DNA from: Mauremys mutica
Lineage: Eukaryota > Chordata > Testudines > Geoemydidae
DNA length: 64,000 nucleotides
Assembly: GCF_020497125.1 (NCBI RefSeq)
Contig: NC_059075.1
Coordinates: 56,563,321 to 56,627,320 of the forward strand
Reading direction: 5' to 3'
Every line of letters begins with the position of its first letter. The stretch's first letter is position 1. A program made the position numbers and the translations under genes. The notes beneath the pieces were generated by a model that was not told the origin of the DNA, searched no databases, and was given only the letters and a program-made list of their open reading frames with translations. Positions 58,172 to 64,000 of this stretch are shown here, piece by piece.

Positions 58172-58271
58172 CTGTTTGGATATAAAAAAATTATTAAAGC
58201 TAATGTTAAAAATTTATATAATACACAGGTTAAGAAAAGAGTGTCTCAACATCTGGGTATAGTGCTTAGAT

Positions 58272-58492
58272 CAGTGGTTCTCAAACTTTTGTACTGGTGA
58301 CCCCTTTCACATAGCAAGCCTCCGAGTGCGACCCCCATTATAAATTAAAAACACTTTTTTATATATTTAACACCATTACAAATGCTGAAGGCAAAGCAGG
58401 GTTTGGGGTGGAGGCTGACAGCTCACGACCCCCCCCCATGTAATAACTTGTGACCCCCTGAGGGGTCCCAACCCCCAGTTTGAGAACCCCTG
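58272..58492. mobile_element. hAT-type MITE with CAGTGGTTCTCAAACTTT ends
   Basis: Ends are CAGTGGTTCTCAAACT and AGTTTGAGAACCCCTG. Duplication is GCTTAGAT at 58264-58271 and GCTTAGTT at 58493-58500, 7 of 8 matching. Confidence 0.92.
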
Positions 58493-58500
58493 GCTTAGTT

Positions 58501-61366
58501 TATCCACAAATACAAAGTTTGTTTTAAAAGTCATGATACGTATAGTACATAATCAGCAATAACTCAAATTTAGGTAAATATATTTAACAATGCAGTTTAG
58601 ATATTAGCATCCAATTATTCAGGTACATTATTCATGGAAAGTTATACAGAGAGTTGGTTGTGGAAAGCAAATATATCAATGAGTAAAGATTGTTCCTCAG
58701 TAATTTAGGGTAGGCTGTCCATTAGAAAATACAATCCCTCAGAGAAGTATTTAAGTTACTTTCCCGACTGCACTTCTTATCAGCACTCCAGCTCATCCCT
58801 CTTGGTATTGCTGATGTCTGGTGATGTGTTCTAGGTAGATATTAAACTGATAAGAACAGACACAACTCTAGACAATGTTTTCACCCCTCAGCCATAATAT
58901 TACATGGCAATTGTAGCCAAGTAATTCTTCCAATAGGAGAAGACCTAGTGCAAGGCTGCTGTACAACTACTAAATCATGCAGATTTATTGCATAATATCT
59001 TTGGACTAAATCCTTACCTTCAGGCTTAGCGGAGTTTGTCTGGACCATTCACGACCAGGTGGGACCCTGCACCCAGGGAGTGCTATTTATATCTAAAGCA
59101 GAGATGACAGTCTCAGCAATGGTCACAGAGCACTTTCACAGCTGCCTAGCCTTCCACTGAAGTCCAAGTCTCTGTCTACCCACAGCCATATACTGAGTGA
59201 GGCTTTGGGGAGTAACATTTGGCAGTTCTGAATGTGGGTAGCAGCTCCCTCAATCGTTTGGTGTGTGGGTGGGCAGATACTGGTCTGGCTGACTGACAAC
59301 CAATGGCACAATAAGGGAGCAGAGCCTCCCCCATACCATCCATTGAGGCACAGGAGATGGATTATTGCTCTGAAAAATAGCTCTCCTCTAGTAGTGATAG
59401 GGGCCCATCAGGCAGAGAACAAGCCCTCATAGGTCAATTGAGATAGTGGAAATAACAGGGACTGCTTCATTTCCTCAAACCTTTCACCAAAATGCTGGTT
59501 TTGGGGGGCCTCGGACTTCCCTATGAAAGGGCCCTTTTCTTTCTCCTTCCCGCCTCTCACCCACAGGTCACTCCACAGATATTACTGCAATGGTCCCTGT
59601 GGTACCTAAATGGGTGGCAGAGTTTGTAGATGAAGGGAGCTCCCCTTCCTCTTCTGGGCCTTCCTGTGACCTCACTGTGGTGCCTGAGCATCTGTTTCAC
59701 AACACCTGCTGCACCACCCAGAGGATCGGCCAGGCATAGACAGAGGGCTCAAGGGATTTCTGTGGACCTCGGTGTTCGATTCTTTAAGTTTACTAGAAAA
59801 TTACATCAGAAATTATTGTACAGAAATTCGCAGATAATGAGTGAGGAACATGATCTGGCCAGATGGAAAGCACATTTTACTTAAAAATAAAAAGAAATAG
59901 CACACAGACTTATTCTCTCTTTTGAGCATAGAACTGTGCCATTTTTATGTGGTCGGTTAATTTTAGTCTAACTTTCTAAATCTATAAAATCTAAGTCTAT
60001 ATTGCTTCACTAAAAAGATAGCAAACTCAGCGTGGCAACCTGGGCCATATATTCATATTCATTATTAGAGCCACTGTATTTCTTACAATGACTCATACAC
60101 TTACATGTTTGAAAAGTAGGATTTCAACAACATCCTGGTTGCTAGGGTACATATCACTGTGTCACCTAAAGTTCCTGTTAAAAAGGATTTTAGTTTTAAG
60201 TATTTAAGGAACAAAGCTGTAGATTTGTTTATTTAATAAATGGTCCCACACTACTTAATTGTGCATGACAGCTTGACATTTTAAATCTTCAAATAAACAT
60301 CAGTCTGTACAGTTCATAATCCCCAATTGATAACTGTGTGACACAAACTTTCCATTTTGGTGAACGGCCCTTCAGTGCTTCAAGGTACGTGTGATATAGG
60401 AGTTTCCTGGCTGATTTTCCTCTACTTGTTTTTTCCCCCACTGGCCCACTCAATCAATAGCTGTTGCTGGTCTATAAATAGCTTTTAAATGTATTTCAAG
60501 CAGCAGAGTTGCTCTTAGTCTTTCCTAAGGTTTAGACGTAATCTGCAGTTATAACATGCAGACAATTTAGTATGTGCTCTGCTGTTTTCCTTTAAGAATG
60601 GCAACCTTGCTTACGAATGCACTAGATAAGTACACCCAAGTGCTGGTCACTGCATTAAGTATTTCTGCCCTATTGTATTTATAAATTACATCCAAAAATA
60701 CGATGTTAAAAGAACGTTAAAGTTGCAAAGTCAAGCCCTCAGATATTAGGGAATGCCAGAATTAAGATTGCCTGTGCTATCGTAATTCGTCTCATGTGCA
60801 TTATGATATGTTTTCAGCTACATGGTCACATACTATTTTTTTTCCATGGGACCCCACCTCAAGCAGTGCACAGGATGGCAGGTGCTCACTGAATGGGTAG
60901 CTCTTGAATATTTATTTTTATCCTCATTATTCAGTGTGTGGCTCCGCACATTTACTGTATACCCTCTAAACGTGCACTGAATACAGAATTATTAATTTCC
61001 TCATGGGCTTTTCTATGGTGTCCTTGTTGTGTAGCTTAGTTCTTTACAAATTAATGAATATATCTTCACTATCCCCTGGGAGGCAAAGTGGTATTATTAT
61101 CCCGATTTTACATATGGGGAACTGAGACACATAGATTAAAACTAAATTTGGTAAATGTCAGCTAATTTTGGATGTCCAATTTGAGATCAGAGGTGAATTA
61201 CGGTTTCTTGGAGCCCTAGGTCAAAGCAAGTGGGGGCCCCTCCCCACCCCATCCACCTGTAATCTCCCCCCTCCAGCACTCCTGCCTGGGAAATGAGGTC
61301 GTGGTGCGGGTGCTTGCCCCGCCCTGGCCCCCCGCCCGGCACTTCTGTCAAGGAATGGGTTGGGGT
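58501..61366. other. Intergenic stretch without a supported gene
   Basis: Mostly AT-rich unique DNA. 61080-61150 resembles the L2/MIR-type repeat (TATTATTATCCCGATTTTAC). 61190-61366 is GC-rich flank of the next transposon and may belong to another element. Confidence 0.4.
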
Positions 61367-61618
61367 CAGGGGCGGCTCTAGGAATCCCGCCGCCCCAAGC
61401 AGGGCGGCGCGCCGCGGGGCGCGTTCTGCCGGTCGCCGGTCCCGCGGCTTCGGGGGACCTCTTGCAGACGTGCCTGCGGAGGATGCGCTGGTCCCGCGGC
61501 TCCGGTGGACCTCCCGCAGGCATGACTGCGGAAGGTCCGCCGGAGCCGCCTGCCGCCCTGCCGGCAAAATGCCGCCCCAAGCGCGCGCCTGGCGTGCTGG
61601 GGTCTGGAGCCGGCCCTG
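61367..61618. mobile_element. hAT-type element
   Basis: Ends are CAGGGGCGGCTCTAGG and TGGAGCCGGCCCTG, with perfect duplication GTTGGGGT at 61359-61366 and 61619-61626. The interior is CpG-rich. Confidence 0.93.
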
Positions 61619-61737
61619 GTTGGGGTACAAAGGCTTGCCCCACTCTGCCCGCCTGGCACTCCTGCCGGGAAGTGGGGTTGGGGCATGGGGAAGCACTGTC
61701 AGGTGTGGGGACTTGTCCTGCTACACTGGTGGAAAAA

Positions 61738-61990
61738 CTCCTATCAGCGTATGCTGCAGCTACACTCTGGGACTATGCCTGCATAGCTACACCGACATAG
61801 CTATGCCAATATAGGCTCTGTAATGTAGACATAACTCAACTCCCATCCACACACAAAAATCTCTAGCTCCAGTTAAATGGTGCTGTAAAGTCTAGCTAGC
61901 TCTATTTTTAGCGCATTAGTTCAATCAGAGCTAGTGCAGGTATCTCTCCTTGAGCTGGAACTTACATCTGCAGCTTGAAGTGTAGATATA
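61738..61990. mobile_element. MITE-derived fragments of the TGTCTACACT type
   Basis: CTGTAATGTAGACATAACTC (61815-61836) and TGAAGTGTAGATATACCCTA (61976-61995) are right-end-like termini of the same class as 43853 and 50875. Left ends are degraded. Confidence 0.45.
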
Positions 61991-62109
61991 CCCTATAGCT
62001 AGGCTAACTTGAATGGAGTAACTCAGGCTAACTGTTGCGGTGAAGACAGGCCCTATAAGGCTGCCCTTTCTCTTTGTGTAGTCCCCACTCTCATTCACCA
62101 CACACCTTC

Positions 62110-62818
62110 CATAAGAACAGCCATACTGGGTCAGACCAAAGGTCTATGTAGACCAGTATCCTGTCTTCCGACAGTGGCCAATGCCAAGTGCCCCAGAGGG
62201 AATGAACAGGTAATCATCAAGTGATCAGTTCCCTGTAGCTCATCCCCAGCTTCTGGCAAACAGAGGCTAAGGATACTCACAGCATGGTGTTCTATCCCTG
62301 AACCTCCTGGCTAGTAGCCATTGATGGACCTAGCTTCCATCAATTTATCTAGTTCTTTTTTGAACCATGTTATATCCCTTCTTAGTTCTTTTTTCCAAGC
62401 TGAAAAGTCCCAGTCTTTTTAATCTCTCCCCATACAAAAGCTGTTCCATACCCCTGATCATTTTTGTTACCCTTCTTTATTTTTCCAATTCTGATATATC
62501 TTTTCCAATTTTAATATACCCTTTTTTGAGAGGAAGCAACCAGAACTGCACACAGTATTCAAGGTATGGGCATACCATGGATTTATATAGAGGCATTATG
62601 ATATTTTCTGTCTTATCATCTATCTCTTTCCTAATGGTTCCTAACATTTTATTAGCTTTTTTGACTTCCACTGCACACTGAGCGGATGTTTTCAGAAAAC
62701 TATCCACAATGACTCCAAGATCTCTTACTTGAGTGATAACAGCTAATTTAGACCCCATCATTTTGTATGTATAGTTGAGATTATGTTTTCCAATGTGCAT
62801 TACTCTGCACTTATAAAC
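62110..62818 (-). pseudogene. CR1 LINE 3' portion, minus strand
   Basis: The CR1 3' end lies at the left (TAAGAACAGCCATACTGGGT). The C-terminal RT region (minus, 62800-62477) contains KKANKMLGTIRKEI and an LEYCVQFW block typical of CR1. It is 5'-truncated and broken. Confidence 0.9.
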
Positions 62819-64000
62819 AACTGAAAACAGGTCTTATAGTGTTGGGGCAACCTTAACTTTAGACAATGCTACCTATGCTACCTGCGTCATCTATAATAGT
62901 TCTATTGTTTTCAAGCTATGGTATTACTCTGCCATTAACTGCTCAGCTTCAGTTTTGACACAGACGTGTACCAGCATTTTTAACAAAATGTAGTTTAATA
63001 GGTACTTTTAAAGTGCACTTCTGGGAAATCACAGCACCTGGCAGGTAGTGATATTGTAAAACTTAATAACAAAGGCCGAGTTAATTTAATCACCAGAAAA
63101 ATATAGCATTCTCTTTGTGTCCAGCGTTCTAATGCCATTTCATAAGCCTGCAGTACATACACTTCGGATATTCTGAATAAATGAATAGTCACACTTGAAC
63201 TCGTCCCAGAATGCAAGGAGTTGAATGTTGTCCTATGTCATGTGAAAGGTAATTTTCTCCTAGATTTACATTAAAGTCTTGGATTTCAGCCACAATCATG
63301 ATCTCAATGCAGACAATATGCTGGTACACTAACAATAAATTTGTGGCTTAATACTGTAAACTCCCATTGACCTTAAATGCCGTTTAGTTGGTTGAGTTGT
63401 TACAGGATTGGACCCTAATGCTTTTTTCCATTCAATTATGGAGGCACTTTTTAGAAGTTTAATTAAACTCGAAACATTAGAGAGTAAGTGTGAATGACAG
63501 CTTTAGCAAAAGATATAATAAAGGTTTCTTCCAGTGTAACCTTCTGTTTCACATGTTCACAGGTTTCTCAAAAATTATCATTTAAGGCTGAAACTTTCCA
63601 CGCATTGTCTCAACCCAGAGATGAATGATGAGGGAAAGTCTGAGCTAAAACTCTTTGGCTATTTTTGAGTTATGAGATATGGGAGAAAATAACTTTTGAA
63701 GCTGAAACAATGAAGCGATTTTTGGTTTGTTTTATATTTGCTCACCAGTAACTCAATAAGAGCTGTACAAAACCCCTCCACACTTGGCATGTGGCTGATA
63801 ACTCTAATATGACTTCGTCTAGACTATGAAAAGATGTGTTTTTTTCAACTGAGTTAGTTTTAATTGAACTAGTTTAACTCAATTAAAAATCCCATTTACC
63901 ACCAATGTAGACACAGTTGAACACCTTTAGTTTAATTTTAACAGGTGGAGTTCTAGTCTAGACTCCTACTTTAAGAAGAATCCGTGACCTTAATTTGAGA
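62819..64000. other. Intergenic stretch to the window edge
   Basis: AT-rich. The minus frame 63216-62995 has an acceptor-like ATTTATTCAG but no good donor and is not called. The last 170 bp contain TAATTGAACTAGTTTAACTC, likely a MITE-type repeat running out of the window. Confidence 0.35.

Noticed and set aside
62995..63216. Minus-strand frame with an acceptor-like ATTTATTCAG
   Set aside because: No convincing donor and no recognisable protein.

Overview
The window is vertebrate nuclear DNA, most likely from a turtle or a close reptilian relative. It has no bacterial-style gene packing. Most of it is interspersed repeats: CR1 LINEs, Penelope-like elements (PLEs) with a GIY-YIG endonuclease and a hammerhead-like 3' region, many short hAT-type elements with CAGGGG...CCCCTG ends and 8-bp target duplications, L2/CORE-SINE relics and LTR-like repeats. 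There is no mammalian L1 or Alu. The organism call rests on this repeat mix and is an inference.

The one host gene recognised is RASGRP1 (Ras guanyl-releasing protein 1), minus strand. Coding exon 1 is 12860-12891, inside a CpG-rich promoter at about 12480-13330. Intron 1 is 9906-12859. Exon 2 is 9724-9905 and encodes the start of the REM domain. The rest of the gene lies beyond the left edge, so 1-9723 is intron 2, filled with repeats (a hAT, an inverted PLE pair, a 70-bp palindromic minisatellite, an LTR, an L2 with a MITE inside it).

From about 13.3 kb to 64 kb is upstream, apparently intergenic sequence. 13.9-32 kb is a nest of transposons inside transposons, several with exact target duplications that give an insertion order (for example MITE > CR1 > PLE tail at 30.0-31.9 kb). 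32.4-37.7 kb is a near-identical tandem triplication of a 1.78-kb unit that carries part of a PLE and part of a hAT element. 38.3-64 kb is more dispersed, with older repeats and two unassigned exon-like segments: 38969-39039 (+, ATG to splice donor) and 49730-49906 (-, 59 codons, phase 0 at both ends).

Points deserving most attention are the PLE hammerhead-like fold with compensatory base changes between copies, the upstream AUGs in all three frames ahead of RASGRP1, the young triplication, an exon-like leader carried inside a hAT element, and the unassigned 49.7-kb exon. Functions beyond RASGRP1 and the transposon families are not claimed.
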